Shown here: piece by piece, positions 1-8,352 of the stretch
Numbering within the stretch: the stretch's first letter is position 1
Layout: every line of letters starts with the position of its first letter
Origin: Rhodoblastus sp963704565
Lineage (GTDB): Bacteria; Pseudomonadota; Alphaproteobacteria; Rhizobiales; Beijerinckiaceae
Length of the DNA stretch: 64,000 nt
Direction of reading: 5' to 3'
Assembly: GCA_963704565.1 (NCBI GenBank)
Contig: OY969917.1
Location: 2,294,001 to 2,358,000, forward strand
The notes under the pieces: generated by a model
Databases searched by the model: none
The model's input: the letters and a program-made list of their open reading frames with translations, nothing else
Told to the model about the DNA's origin: nothing
Made by a program: the position numbers and the translations under genes

Positions 1-20
1 TGGCTAGCGCGGTCTCCATT

Positions 21-41
21 CCCTCCCCCTTGTGGGGAGGG
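21..41. repeat. Short GC-rich hairpin, dispersed-repeat type
   Basis: An 8-bp perfect stem (CCCTCCCC at 21-28 with GGGGAGGG at 34-41) lies just upstream of the first gene. Hairpins of this composition are common intergenic repeats in alphaproteobacterial genomes. It may also end transcription coming from outside the window. No second copy was seen here. Confidence 0.4.
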
Positions 42-93
42 TGAGGGTGGGGGTAACACGCTTCCAAGCGAAGATTCCAACGAGATTCTTACG

Positions 94-1512
94 ATGACCG
101 AGCTTTCGCCCGCCGAAATCGCCGCCCAACTCGCTCAAATCGTCGGCGCGAAATATGTCCTGACCGCGCCGGCGGACATGGAAGCTTTTATGAGCGAGCC
201 GCGCGACCTTTGGCATGGCAAGGCGGCTTGCGTCGCCCGCCCCGGCTCGACGCAAGAGGTCGCCGCCATTTGCGCCTTCGCCGACCGGAACGGCCTGAAA
301 ATCGTGCCGCAGGGCGGTAATACCGGCCTGGTCGGCGGCCAGATTCCCGACCGGTCGGGCCGGGAAGTCCTTTTGTCGCTCGGGCGTCTCGACAAGATCC
401 GCGAGATCGACCCCCAGTCCGGCGCCATGATCGTCGAGGCCGGCGTGACCTTGCAAAAAGTGCAGGAAGCCGCCGAAAGCGTCGATCGCCTGTTCCCGCT
501 GTCGCTCGCTTCCGAGGGCTCCTGCACCATCGGCGGCAATCTCGCGTCCAACGCCGGCGGCACCGCCGTCCTGGCCTATGGCAACGCCCGCGATCTCGTC
601 ACCGGACTCGAAGTCGTGCTGGCCGACGGCTCGGTGCTCGATAATCTGTCCAAATTGCGCAAGGACAATACCGGCTACGACCTGAAACACCTGTTCATCG
701 GTTCGGAAGGCACGCTGGGGGTCATCACCGCCGCAGTCTTGAAGCTTTATCCGCGCCCGCGCGCGGTCGAAACCGCCTTCATCGGCCTCAGCAGCCCGGA
801 AAAATGCCTGGAGCTGCTGGGCCTGGCCCAGAGCATGGCCGGCCCCGATCTGAAAACCTTCGAATTCATGTCGCGTTTCGGCGTCGAGATCGTGGTCAAA
901 CATTCTTCCGTCGCGCGCGAGCCGCTGGAGGCGCCGCACGCCTGGTATGTGCTGCTGGAGCTGGCCTCGCAATCGGAAACCGGCCTCAACGACAAGATGA
1001 TGGCCCTGCTGGAAGCGGCTTTCGAAAAGGAAATCGTCGAGGACGCGGCGGTCGCCGCCTCGCTCGACCAGCGCGCCACCTTCTGGGCTTTACGCGAAAA
1101 CTTGTCGGAAATGCAGAAACTCGAGGGCGGCTCGATCAAGCACGATGTCTGCGTGCCGGTCGCCTCGGTTCCCGCCTTTCTCGCGGAAGCCCTGCCCGTG
1201 GTGGAGCAGACCATTCCCGGCGCCCGGCCCGTGCCCTTCGGCCATTTGGGCGACGGCAATATCCATTTCAACGTCACCCAGCCCATCGGCGCCGACAAGG
1301 CGGCCTTTCTCGCCCGCTGGGAGGAATTGAATGAAAACGTCCACGCCGTGGTGAAAAGGATGAATGGTTCGATCTCCGCCGAACACGGCATAGGCGTACT
1401 GAAGCGCGACCTGCTGCCGAAAGTGAAAGACCCGGTGGCGATGAACGTCATGCACCGCTTCAAGACGGCGCTCGACCCCAAGAATACGCTCAATCCGGGC
1501 AAGGTTCTGTAA
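94..1512 (+). CDS. FAD-linked oxidase, D-2-hydroxyacid (D-lactate/D-2-hydroxyglutarate) dehydrogenase type
   Basis: This 472-residue protein matches the GlcD/D-lactate dehydrogenase/D-2-hydroxyglutarate dehydrogenase family, cytosolic or membrane-associated flavoenzymes that oxidise D-2-hydroxyacids to 2-oxoacids. The N-terminal FAD-binding type 4 (PCMH) domain spans about residues 35-175, with the flavin-contacting PQGGNTGLVGGQ motif near residue 72 and a second glycine-rich stretch (SEGSCTIGGNLASNAGG) near residue 139. The C-terminal FAD-oxidase domain ends in SAEHGIGVLKRD and LDPKNTLNPGKVL, the usual end of the family. Length is normal. The gene stands alone, followed by a c-di-GMP enzyme gene. 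The exact substrate cannot be read from sequence; glycolate oxidase would need GlcE/GlcF partners, which are absent here. Confidence 0.9.
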   Translation: MTELSPAEIAAQLAQIVGAKYVLTAPADMEAFMSEPRDLWHGKAACVARPGSTQEVAAICAFADRNGLKIVPQGGNTGLVGGQIPDRSGREVLLSLGRLDKIREIDPQSGAMIVEAGVTLQKVQEAAESVDRLFPLSLASEGSCTIGGNLASNAGGTAVLAYGNARDLVTGLEVVLADGSVLDNLSKLRKDNTGYDLKHLFIGSEGTLGVITAAVLKLYPRPRAVETAFIGLSSPEKCLELLGLAQSMAGPDLKTFEFMSRFGVEIVVKHSSVAREPLEAPHAWYVLLELASQSETGLNDKMMALLEAAFEKEIVEDAAVAASLDQRATFWALRENLSEMQKLEGGSIKHDVCVPVASVPAFLAEALPVVEQTIPGARPVPFGHLGDGNIHFNVTQPIGADKAAFLARWEELNENVHAVVKRMNGSISAEHGIGVLKRDLLPKVKDPVAMNVMHRFKTALDPKNTLNPGKVL

Positions 1513-1620
1513 GCGCCGCGAGAAATCGCCCGGCCGCGCGGCAGCGGTTTGCACTCGAATTGCATCTCCTTGTTAATAAATGACGTTTAAAAATTGCAGA
1601 TCGCGATTAGGGCAGTTTGC

Positions 1621-3675
1621 ATGACCATGTCGTTGAACGCGCATTTTTCACTGACCGCCGTCGACGCCGAACTCCAGGCCGATCCGCGGATTCAGGCGCG
1701 CGCGCTCGAGGTGTTCGTCAAACGCGAAACGATGAATTCCTATCTGGCGCAATTCGTTTTCGCCCTTGTCGCCGTTGCCGGATATTTCACAGGAAAACAA
1801 AGCTTTATTTTGATCGGCCTGATCCATTGCCTGGTCGATCAACTGGTTCGACGCAATCTCCAGCTTTTTGCCCGAAGGCTTGCCCAAGGCGAAATCGACC
1901 GTCATCGTTTGCGCCATATCGAGCATATTTTCTATGCCGTCGGCTTCGTCTGGGCGATGGCGTCGTGGCCTCTGGCGGAAGCGCTCGACGGCCTCAGTCT
2001 TCTGTTGACTGTCGTTTCGGTGGCCGGCCTGCTGGTCATGGCCAATACGACCTGTTTCGCGCCGCGCGTGTTCCGGGCCTCGGTGATCGGCTTCGGTCTC
2101 GGCATCGCGCTGGCGATCCCGGCGATCACCACCATTCCCTGGTATGCTCTCGGCGGCGCCACCGCCGCCTTCCTGGTTGTGGTCCAGGGCGTCGGGGCGG
2201 GAACCGCCCGGCAATTGATCCACATGCTCCAGATGCAGGTCGAGCGCGACGAAGCGATCGAGGATCACATGCGCACCATCGCGGCGTTGGATTCCGCCCG
2301 CCGGGCCGCAACCCTTCTGGCGGAGACGGACAATCTGACCGGGCTCGCCAACCGCTTCCTGTTCATGACCAGGCTCGACGACCTCATTGCGCGCGGAGAG
2401 CCTTTCTCCCTGACTTTGCTGGACATCGATCTTTTCAAGAACATCAACGACGCTCTGGGCCACAATATCGGCGACGAAGCGCTCAAGGCGGTTGGCGGCG
2501 TGCTGGCGGCCTGCGCGGAGAAAGATTGTTTCGCGGCCCGCCTCGGCGGCGACGAATTCGGAATCATCGCTTCCCGGGGCGCGGACCATAAAGGCGGCGC
2601 GGACGCAATTGGGCAGGTGAAAAAAGGTATAGCCGACCTTCGAAAGAGGAATATCGAAATTCCCGCCATTTCGATTACCGGCGGCTCGGCTTATTTTCCA
2701 AAAGACGCCAGCAACCGCTCGGACCTGCTGGCGGCGGCGGACATGGCGCAGCGCGAGGCGAAAAAGACGCGGCGCGGCGGCCATTTCGATTACAGTACAA
2801 ATCTGACCGATACATTCCGAAAAGAGACCCAGATCGCGCAAGGCATCAGCCAGGCGATCGCCTCCCGCGCGCTGTCGCTCCACTTCCAGCCGAGGATCAA
2901 CCTATCGACCGGCCTCGTCGAAGGCGCCGAGGCGCTGTCTCGCTTTTCGGGGCCGGAGCTCGCCGGTCATTCCCATGAAGAAATTTTCGAGGTCGCCGAG
3001 AAACACGGCCTTGGCGCCCTGCTGGACGAATTGGTGCTCGAACGCTACCGCGACGCCCTTGTCGCCCTGCGCGACGAATTTTCGATTTCCCTGCCGACAT
3101 CGGTCAATCTTTCCGGCGCCATTCTCAAGACCCCGGACAAATTGCTCGCCAAACTGAACATGCTGATCGGCGAAGGCCTGCGCCCCGCGCTGATCCGCGT
3201 CGAAATCACCGAAAACGCCATCTATGGCCGAGGCCAGATCGGCGTGATCGAACTCCTGCACGAAATCGTGCAACGCGGCTTCAGCCTCGCGCTCGACGAT
3301 TTCGGAACCGGCAGCGGAACCTTGCGTCATCTCGTCAATCTGCCGATCGGCGAGATCAAGATCGACCGTTCGTTTGTTTCCGGCATGTTGAAGGACCGCA
3401 ACAAGAGCGCGATTATTGGCGGCGTGATCGTCACCGGCCGGGACATGGGCGTCGACGTCGTCGCCGAGGGCGTCGAAAGCCTTGAAGAAGCGGACCGGCT
3501 CCGCGCGATGGGCGCGCGATACGCCCAGGGCTATCTCTGGTCGAAGCCCTTGCCGGTTCCCCAGCTCGCGGAATTCGTCCGCCTCTTCGGCCCCGGCGCC
3601 CGACGGAATTTTTCCGACGCGCCTAAAACCGCCTTGGCGACAGGTCTCCAACTTCAGCAGGCGAAACACGCCTGA
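1621..3675 (+). CDS. Membrane GGDEF-EAL bifunctional c-di-GMP protein
   Basis: The protein (684 residues from the ATG at 1621; an in-frame TTG at 1594 has no ribosome site) has about five to six hydrophobic segments in residues 35-205. A GGDEF domain follows (intact RLGGDEF near residue 307), then an EAL domain (EGAEALSRF near residue 432, EITENAIY, LDDFGTGSG, IKIDRSFV, VAEGVES). The GGDEF motif and the key EAL acidic residues are kept, so both diguanylate cyclase and phosphodiesterase activity are possible. The RxxD inhibitory site normally a few residues before GGDEF is not visible (the stretch reads EKDCFAARL), so product inhibition may be lost. The membrane part does not match a named sensor domain that I recognise. 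It probably tunes local c-di-GMP for motility or attachment. Confidence 0.9.
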   Translation: MTMSLNAHFSLTAVDAELQADPRIQARALEVFVKRETMNSYLAQFVFALVAVAGYFTGKQSFILIGLIHCLVDQLVRRNLQLFARRLAQGEIDRHRLRHIEHIFYAVGFVWAMASWPLAEALDGLSLLLTVVSVAGLLVMANTTCFAPRVFRASVIGFGLGIALAIPAITTIPWYALGGATAAFLVVVQGVGAGTARQLIHMLQMQVERDEAIEDHMRTIAALDSARRAATLLAETDNLTGLANRFLFMTRLDDLIARGEPFSLTLLDIDLFKNINDALGHNIGDEALKAVGGVLAACAEKDCFAARLGGDEFGIIASRGADHKGGADAIGQVKKGIADLRKRNIEIPAISITGGSAYFPKDASNRSDLLAAADMAQREAKKTRRGGHFDYSTNLTDTFRKETQIAQGISQAIASRALSLHFQPRINLSTGLVEGAEALSRFSGPELAGHSHEEIFEVAEKHGLGALLDELVLERYRDALVALRDEFSISLPTSVNLSGAILKTPDKLLAKLNMLIGEGLRPALIRVEITENAIYGRGQIGVIELLHEIVQRGFSLALDDFGTGSGTLRHLVNLPIGEIKIDRSFVSGMLKDRNKSAIIGGVIVTGRDMGVDVVAEGVESLEEADRLRAMGARYAQGYLWSKPLPVPQLAEFVRLFGPGARRNFSDAPKTALATGLQLQQAKHA

Positions 3676-3743
3676 AGGCGCCAAACGTCCAGCTTGACGC
3701 TCCCCTCTCGCCATCGTCTCATGGCCGCCCAACGGAGGCGCCC

Positions 3744-4730
3744 ATGTCCAGATTCAAGGCCATACGCATCGACAAGGATGCGTCCGGTTACCGCGCGACC
3801 TATTCGGAATTCGACGAATCCGAATTGATGGACGGCGATGTGACCGTTCGCGTCACCCATTCGACCGTCAATTACAAGGATGGCCTCGCGATCACCGGCA
3901 AGAACCCGGTGGTGCGGCGTTTTCCGATGATACCGGGCATAGATTTCGCCGGAACGGTCGAAAGCTCGTCCAATCCGGAATTCAAGCCGGGCGACGAAGT
4001 CGTCCTCAACGGCTGGGGCTGCGGCGAGACCCATTTCGGCGGCTATGCGCAAAAGGCGCGGGTCAAGGGCGACTGGCTCGTGCCCCTGCCGAAGGCTTTC
4101 ACCGCCGCGCAAAGCATGGCGATCGGCACGGCCGGCTATACGGCGGCGCTCGCCGTGCTGGCGCTGGAAAAACAGGGCATGACGCCCGATCGCGGCCCGG
4201 TTCTCGTCACCGGCGCGGCCGGCGGCGTCGGCTCCATCGCCATTTGCCTGCTGGCCAAGGCCGGCTGGCGGGTCATCGCCTCCACCGGACGCAAGGAAGA
4301 AGCGGATTTTCTCAAAAGCCTCGGCGCGTCCGAAATCATCGACCGCGCCGAACTTTCCGCGCCCGGAAAGCCGCTCGGCAAGGAGCGCTGGGCGGCGGCG
4401 GTGGATTCCGTCGGCTCGCACACCCTCGCCAATGTTATCGCCCAGACCGCCTATGAAGGCGCGGTCGCCGCCTGCGGCCTCGCCCAGGGCATGGACCTGC
4501 CCACGACCGTCGCCCCCTTCATCCTGCGCGGAATCGCTCTGCTCGGGATCGACAGCGTGATGAAGCCGAGGTCCGTGCGGCTCGAAGCCTGGAGCCTGCT
4601 GGCGCGCGATCTCGATCCCGCCAAACTGGCTCAGTTGGCCACAACCATCGGCCTGTACAAAGTGATGGACACCGCCGCCGCCATTCTCCAAGGCAAGGTG
4701 CGCGGGCGGGTGATCGTGGAGATCGACTAG
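3744..4730 (+). CDS. acuI: Acrylyl-CoA reductase (AcuI/YhdH-type quinone oxidoreductase)
   Basis: This 328-residue protein is a medium-chain dehydrogenase/reductase of the YhdH/AcuI subfamily, which reduces acryloyl-CoA to propionyl-CoA with NADPH and so detoxifies acrylate. The N-terminal GroES-like half contains STVNYKDGLAITGKNPVVRR and PGIDFAGTV, both typical of YhdH/AcuI. The Rossmann half has VTGAAGGVGSIA (residues about 152-163), and the protein ends RGRVIVEID. No zinc ligands are apparent, as expected. An AACGGAGG ribosome site precedes the ATG. The TAG stop is the first codon of a dispersed palindromic repeat (4728-4831). The subfamily call is firm; the physiological substrate is inferred. 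Confidence 0.88.
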   Translation: MSRFKAIRIDKDASGYRATYSEFDESELMDGDVTVRVTHSTVNYKDGLAITGKNPVVRRFPMIPGIDFAGTVESSSNPEFKPGDEVVLNGWGCGETHFGGYAQKARVKGDWLVPLPKAFTAAQSMAIGTAGYTAALAVLALEKQGMTPDRGPVLVTGAAGGVGSIAICLLAKAGWRVIASTGRKEEADFLKSLGASEIIDRAELSAPGKPLGKERWAAAVDSVGSHTLANVIAQTAYEGAVAACGLAQGMDLPTTVAPFILRGIALLGIDSVMKPRSVRLEAWSLLARDLDPAKLAQLATTIGLYKVMDTAAAILQGKVRGRVIVEID

Positions 4731-4831
4731 AGCCTTTTCCGTTCCTTCGGAATCGGAAGAAGTCTCTAATTCATTGTTTTAACGCATATTCTTGTCCAAC
4801 AAGTCTGCAACTTTTTGGGAATATGCTCTAG
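4728..4831 (+). repeat. Dispersed 104-bp palindromic repeat, copy R1
   Basis: It begins TAGAGCCTTTTCC and ends GGAATATGCTCTAG, so the outer ends TAGAGC and GCTCTA are inverted. Inside are two hairpins: CCTTTTCCGTTCC with its imperfect complement, and an arm CATATTC...GAATATG enclosing AAGTCTGCAACTTTTT. A copy of the same length and orientation lies at 43336-43439, and a variant in opposite orientation at 44527-44631. The first three bases are the stop codon of the preceding gene. The right end merges with the terminus of the left IS91 copy. Confidence 0.85.
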
Positions 4832-4884
4832 TGGTGAAAATCAGACGCTTGGCGCCCCACGGCGATGACCGCGTTTGTGAAGGG

Positions 4885-4941
4885 TTTCGGTCGCCGGCCC
4901 CCACACGCGTGATCGGGTCGGCGCGGGGCCGGCGACCGAAA
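4885..4941. other. Terminal stem-loop of left IS91 copy (possible oriIS)
   Basis: A perfect 17-bp inverted repeat (4885-4901 with 4925-4941) encloses a 23-base loop containing ACACGCGTGATCGGG. It sits about 55 bp from the outer end, downstream of the transposase. IS91 elements carry a subterminal hairpin at this end for single-strand nicking and initiation, so a role as origin is likely by analogy. It could also terminate transcription. Confidence 0.55.
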
Positions 4942-4994
4942 GCCTCCGAAGGAGGAAACCGCGGGCCGGAAAGGCTCCGTTGCCGCGAGGCTCG

Positions 4995-5237
4995 CTATGG
5001 GGATTTGAAGACGGCGGTCAGGGCAACGGGGCGTCTGTTTTGCGCTTTGGCGCCGGTATTTGACGGTGTGACGTGCGGCGAGGAGGCGATTTGGGCGATC
5101 CGCGCGTAGATTTTTCCGAAGGTCATGGGGCTGAAGCAGCTTTGGGCGGGCGTTTCGGGCGCGGCGCGCCCGGGCCAGAACGAGGTCGGCGGCGAAGGCA
5201 AGCAGAACTGGGGAGCGGGAAGTGGGGTCATGGTCAT
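4995..5237 (-). CDS. Small ORF downstream of IS91 transposase (left copy), unknown
   Basis: An 80-residue ORF starts with ATGA overlapping the transposase stop. The equivalent ORF in the right copy (12544-12789) keeps the frame along its whole length with a one-codon length difference, and both share QFCLPSPP, PETPA, ASSPH and the end FKSP. The two proteins differ at roughly half of positions. The stop is also conserved. It has no hydrophobic segment and I recognise no domain. It is proline-rich and could be an artefact of conserved DNA structure near the element end, so its coding status is uncertain. Confidence 0.4.
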   Translation of the reverse strand: MTMTPLPAPQFCLPSPPTSFWPGRAAPETPAQSCFSPMTFGKIYARIAQIASSPHVTPSNTGAKAQNRRPVALTAVFKSP

Positions 5238-6439
5238 GAGGTGTCGATCCTGATCCGACAGGGCGAGGCCGGCGGCGCGGGGCGCACGCCTTCAAACGTT
5301 TCGATGATGATCATCCGGCCGCCGCAGCAGGGGCATTTGTGCGCGCCGTCAACGGGATCGGCGTCGCCATCCGTCTCGGGCTGTTGTTGCGGCGGGGTCT
5401 CGGCGACGGCCAGTAACGCGCGGGCGCGCTCGATGTTGCGGGCTCGCGCCGCGCTGGCGAACAGGCCGTAGTGGCGGATGCGGTGGAAGCCGCTTGGCAG
5501 CACGTGCATGAGAAACCGGCGGATGAACTCAGGCCCGTCGAGCGTCATGGTCTTGAGCTGGTCGCCTTCCTTGATCCGATAATCTTTCCATTTGAAGGTG
5601 ACGCCCGCGTCGTCGAGCGCGATGAGCCGGGAGTTCGAGATGGCGACCCGATGGGTATAGCGCGACAAATAGGCGAGCACAGCCTTTGGACCGGCGAAGG
5701 GCCGCTTGGCGTAAACGACCCATTCGGAGCGACGCAAAGGCGCGAGGGCTGCGGCGAAAGCCTCTCTGTCGGCGAGCGGCGCCAGATCGCCGAAGAAGGT
5801 GAGGCGGCCGGCGGCGTTCAGCGTGGCGAGACCTTCGAGGAACAGCCGCCGGAACAAGCGCGAGAGCACGCGCACCGACAGGAAAAAGCCCGGCTTGCAG
5901 GCGATCCAGCGCGATCCGTCCGGCGACAGGCCGCCGCCGGGAACGATGATGTGGACATGGGGATGATGGGTCAGCGCCGAGCCCCATGTGTGCAGGACGG
6001 CGGTGAGGCCGATGCGGGCGCCGAGATGTTTGGGATCGGCGGCGATGGTGGTCAGGGTCTCGGCCGCCGCCTTGAACAGCAGATCGTAGACGACGGCCTT
6101 GTTCTGGAAAGCGATCGCCGCGACCGCGGCCGGCACGGTGAAGACGACGTGGAAATAGGGAGCCGGCAGCAGTTCGGCTTCTCGTTCTGCCAGCCATTGT
6201 CGGGCGGCGGCGGCCTGACACTTGGGACAATGGCGGTTGCGGCAGGAGTTATAGGAGATGCGCGTATGCGCGCAGTCCTCGCAGCGCTCGACATGACCGC
6301 CGAGCGCGGAGGTGCGGCAGTTTTCGATCGCCGACATCGCCTTCAATTGGGCGAGGCTGACATGACCGGCGTTGGCCTTGCGCCAGTCCGCGCCATGGGC
6401 GTGAAAAATGTCGGCGACTTCAAGATGAGGCCGCGGCAT
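5234..6439 (-). CDS. IS91-family HUH/Y2 transposase (left copy)
   Basis: This 401-residue rolling-circle transposase starts at MPRPHLEVADIF. A longer in-frame reading to 6697 only overlaps the recombinase gene and is not used. The N-terminal zinc-binding region has CEDCAHTRISYNSC and HCPKCQ (about residues 47-70). The HUH metal motif is in HHPHVHIIVPGGG (about residue 160), and the two nucleophilic tyrosines are in AYLSRYTHR. A C-terminal CPCCGGRM zinc knuckle follows. All expected catalytic residues are present, so it may be active. It lies 10 bp downstream of the recombinase gene, presumably in one transcript. Confidence 0.92.
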   Translation of the reverse strand: MPRPHLEVADIFHAHGADWRKANAGHVSLAQLKAMSAIENCRTSALGGHVERCEDCAHTRISYNSCRNRHCPKCQAAAARQWLAEREAELLPAPYFHVVFTVPAAVAAIAFQNKAVVYDLLFKAAAETLTTIAADPKHLGARIGLTAVLHTWGSALTHHPHVHIIVPGGGLSPDGSRWIACKPGFFLSVRVLSRLFRRLFLEGLATLNAAGRLTFFGDLAPLADREAFAAALAPLRRSEWVVYAKRPFAGPKAVLAYLSRYTHRVAISNSRLIALDDAGVTFKWKDYRIKEGDQLKTMTLDGPEFIRRFLMHVLPSGFHRIRHYGLFASAARARNIERARALLAVAETPPQQQPETDGDADPVDGAHKCPCCGGRMIIIETFEGVRPAPPASPCRIRIDTS

Positions 6440-6449
6440 GCGGCGTGCG

Positions 6450-7325
6450 TCAAACGGGCGGCGCGCGCCCGGTGAGGTTCGCGGTGAGCTTTTCCAGCGG
6501 GCTGGTGACGTCGCGGATCGTGTTGACGGCGACGCGGGTGTAAAGCGCCGTCGTCTCCAGCTTGGCGTGTCCGAGCAGGACCTGGATGACGCGGATGTCG
6601 ACGTTCTGTTCGAGCAGATGGGTGGCGAAGCTGTGCCGCAGGGTGTGGGGCGACACGCGCTTGGCGATGCCAGCTGTCCGCGCCGTTTCGCGCACAACGC
6701 GGCTCAACTGGCGCGCCGACATCGGGTTGACCGGGTTCTGCCCGGGAAACAGCCAGGCCTGGGGCCGCGCCGCCCGCCACCAGTCGCGCAGCCATTCGAG
6801 CAGTTGCGGCGAGAGCATGACATAGCGGTCGCGCTGACCCTTGCCCTGCTCGACCCGCAAGGTCATGCGCTTGCTGTCGATGTCCGACACCTTGAGCGCC
6901 ACGACCTCGGAGACGCGCAATCCCGCGCCATAGGCGACGCCGAAGGCGGCCTTGTACTTGAGGCCGGGCGCGGCTTCGAGGAGGCGGGCCACCTCCTCCT
7001 GGTTCAGCACCACCGGCGCCCTGCGCGGCTTATGCACGCCAGCGAGATGGCGGGCGAGTTCAGGCCGTTCGAGCGTGACGTTGAAGAAGAACCGCAGCGC
7101 GGCGACGGCGGCGTTGATGGTCGGCGCGCCGATCTGCCGATTGGCCATATGCAGCTGGAAGAGCCGAACGTCCTCGGCCGTGGCGGCGTCCGGCGAACGG
7201 CGGAGAAAGACCGCGAAGTTCCGCACGTGGCGGATGTAGTCCTTCTGGACCTTCTCGGTGAAGCGGCGCGCCGTCATGTCCTCGGTCATGCGCTGGCGCA
7301 ATGGGCTGTTTGGCTTGTCGATCAT
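6450..7325 (-). CDS. Tyrosine recombinase accompanying IS91 transposase (left copy)
   Basis: This 291-residue XerC/D-like site-specific recombinase has an N-terminal SAM-like core-binding domain (about residues 10-95) and a catalytic domain with AGLRVSEV (first Arg), SPHTLRHSFATHLL (HxxR), LLGHAKLETTALYTRV (His and nucleophile Tyr). All active-site residues are present. A tyrosine recombinase paired with a Y2 transposase is a known arrangement in some IS91-family elements; its role there is not settled and may be resolution of intermediates. It differs from the right-copy protein only at residues 14, 23, 31 and 42. Confidence 0.92.
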   Translation of the reverse strand: MIDKPNSPLRQRMTEDMTARRFTEKVQKDYIRHVRNFAVFLRRSPDAATAEDVRLFQLHMANRQIGAPTINAAVAALRFFFNVTLERPELARHLAGVHKPRRAPVVLNQEEVARLLEAAPGLKYKAAFGVAYGAGLRVSEVVALKVSDIDSKRMTLRVEQGKGQRDRYVMLSPQLLEWLRDWWRAARPQAWLFPGQNPVNPMSARQLSRVVRETARTAGIAKRVSPHTLRHSFATHLLEQNVDIRVIQVLLGHAKLETTALYTRVAVNTIRDVTSPLEKLTANLTGRAPPV

Positions 7326-7545
7326 CGCGAAAGCTCCTGTCTCGCATGGGGTTGAACCCCACGATTTTGAGACAGGTCAGCCGCGTCGCCTCAGGAATTG
7401 CACGATCACGAATCTCGCCGCTTCTCGCCGCCCCTACCGCGAAAGCGGTTTAGTCCTTCGGCCCATTGCTGACCTTCCTGATCGGTTCGGCGCCGCAACT
7501 CCGGGACCGTTCACATCGAACCGTTGCAAAAAGCGGCGAACGTCG

Positions 7546-7755
7546 TCAGTCCTCAAATTTGAACGAAACCTTCAACTTTGCGCGAAACGCCTCGAACTTT
7601 CCGTCCTTCAGCGCAATGTCGAGCTCAACGACTTCGGCAACGCGCAGGTCGCGAAGCGATTTGCTCGCGCGGTCAACCGCCGATCTGGCGGCTTCGTCCC
7701 ACGATTTGCTGCTCGTGCCGATGAGTTCGATCACTTTGTAGACGCTGTCAGCCAT
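7546..7755 (-). CDS. Dodecin family flavin-binding protein
   Basis: This 69-residue protein beginning MADSVYKVIELIGTSSKSW has the dodecin fold pattern: a first strand, one long helix (WDEAARSAVDRASKSLRDL), then two strands (VAEVVELDIAL and AFRAKLKVSFKFED). Dodecins form hollow 12-mers that store or buffer flavins. Characterised dodecins place a tryptophan near the start of the second strand to stack on flavin; here that region reads LRVAEV without tryptophan, so the ligand mode may differ. A GGGAGG-like ribosome site precedes the ATG. It is the first cargo gene inside the IS91-bounded block and reads towards the left arm. Confidence 0.88.
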   Translation of the reverse strand: MADSVYKVIELIGTSSKSWDEAARSAVDRASKSLRDLRVAEVVELDIALKDGKFEAFRAKLKVSFKFED

Positions 7756-8082
7756 GTCTTCCTCCCATCATGTTTCTTTGGAGAGTCCCCGAAATTGCTC
7801 GATTTATTGTGCGCCTCCCCATAAGGAGAGTGGGGTTCGAACGGGGCATCCACATGTTGATGCTAGCTCATAATCGGTCCTCGAACCAGAAGGTTGATCT
7901 GTATGGTCGGCGCCGGTGGATTTCGGCTATCCGCCGACGGCGGACGGTTGATGAGGCGCCGCTTGGGGTGCGGTGAGCGTCCGATTTTTACTACGAGGAT
8001 TAATCTATTGGCGCATCGTGATAAATTCGGCCGCCCCACATTCGGGCGCAAATGGGTTCGGAGAGACGAGGCGGACGAGGCC
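7756..8082. other. Intergenic cargo DNA, no gene recognised
   Basis: This 327-bp stretch between dodecin and the next small gene has lower GC and several stops in all frames. It should hold the dodecin promoter (reading left) and any promoter for the 89-residue gene (reading right). A tRNA T-arm-like patch near 7827 does not extend into a tRNA. I see no other structure. Confidence 0.5.
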
Positions 8083-8352
8083 ATGCCGAAATTGCCGATC
8101 ACACTGCCGCTGAAAATTCGCAGCTCTGCGGAATCGTTCGCCGTTGACGACGCCGCAGGCCGCACCGTCTCCTACATCTATTTCGAAGACGAGCTTTCTC
8201 GTCGCACTCAAACCCGCCAATTCTCGAAAGACGAGGCGCGCGCGATTGCCCAAGCGATCGCCCGGTTGCTCACGGACGTTGAGAGCGGCGACGATCTTTC
8301 CGCCAGGAAAACAATCCCGCTTGAGGATTTGAACGCGGAGAACGATGAATGA
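8083..8352 (+). CDS. Hypothetical 89-residue protein
   Basis: The open frame runs further upstream to 7894, but the ATG at 8083 gives the compact protein MPKLPITLPLKIRSSAES..., preceded by a GACGAGG purine stretch. It has a strand-rich start, a charged central part (EDELSRRTQTRQFSKDEA) and an amphipathic helix (EARAIAQAIARLL). No membrane segment, signal peptide or recognised domain is visible. Gene context (dodecin, dmeRF, IS91 arms) gives no clear role. The 259 bp downstream, to the dmeF stop, contain nothing that I recognise. Confidence 0.5.
   Translation: MPKLPITLPLKIRSSAESFAVDDAAGRTVSYIYFEDELSRRTQTRQFSKDEARAIAQAIARLLTDVESGDDLSARKTIPLEDLNAENDE

Larger units (their letters stand above)
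4828..7456 (-). mobile_element. IS91-family element, left copy
   Basis: In transcription order from its inner end, the element holds a palindrome-rich leader (about 7326-7456), the tyrosine recombinase, the Y2/HUH transposase, a small ORF and a terminal stem-loop region. Its outer end coincides with the last bases of repeat R1. Compared with the right copy, the central part is almost identical, while the first 45 codons of the recombinase, the transposase stretch around 5720-5850 and everything below 5234 differ clearly. No target duplication is visible, as expected for this family. Confidence 0.85.

Noticed and set aside
4..972. Long minus-strand ORF opposite the FAD-linked oxidase
   Set aside because: It is a high-GC antisense frame with no signature; the plus-strand oxidase has clear motifs and normal length.
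6440..6697. 86-codon upstream extension of the left transposase
   Set aside because: It overlaps the recombinase gene in another frame and has low-complexity Ser/Arg composition; the same applies at 11084-11341 for the right copy.
7820..7860. tRNA-like T-arm patch (GGGGTTCGAACGGGG)
   Set aside because: No matching anticodon arm, acceptor stem or CCA-side pairing can be drawn around it.
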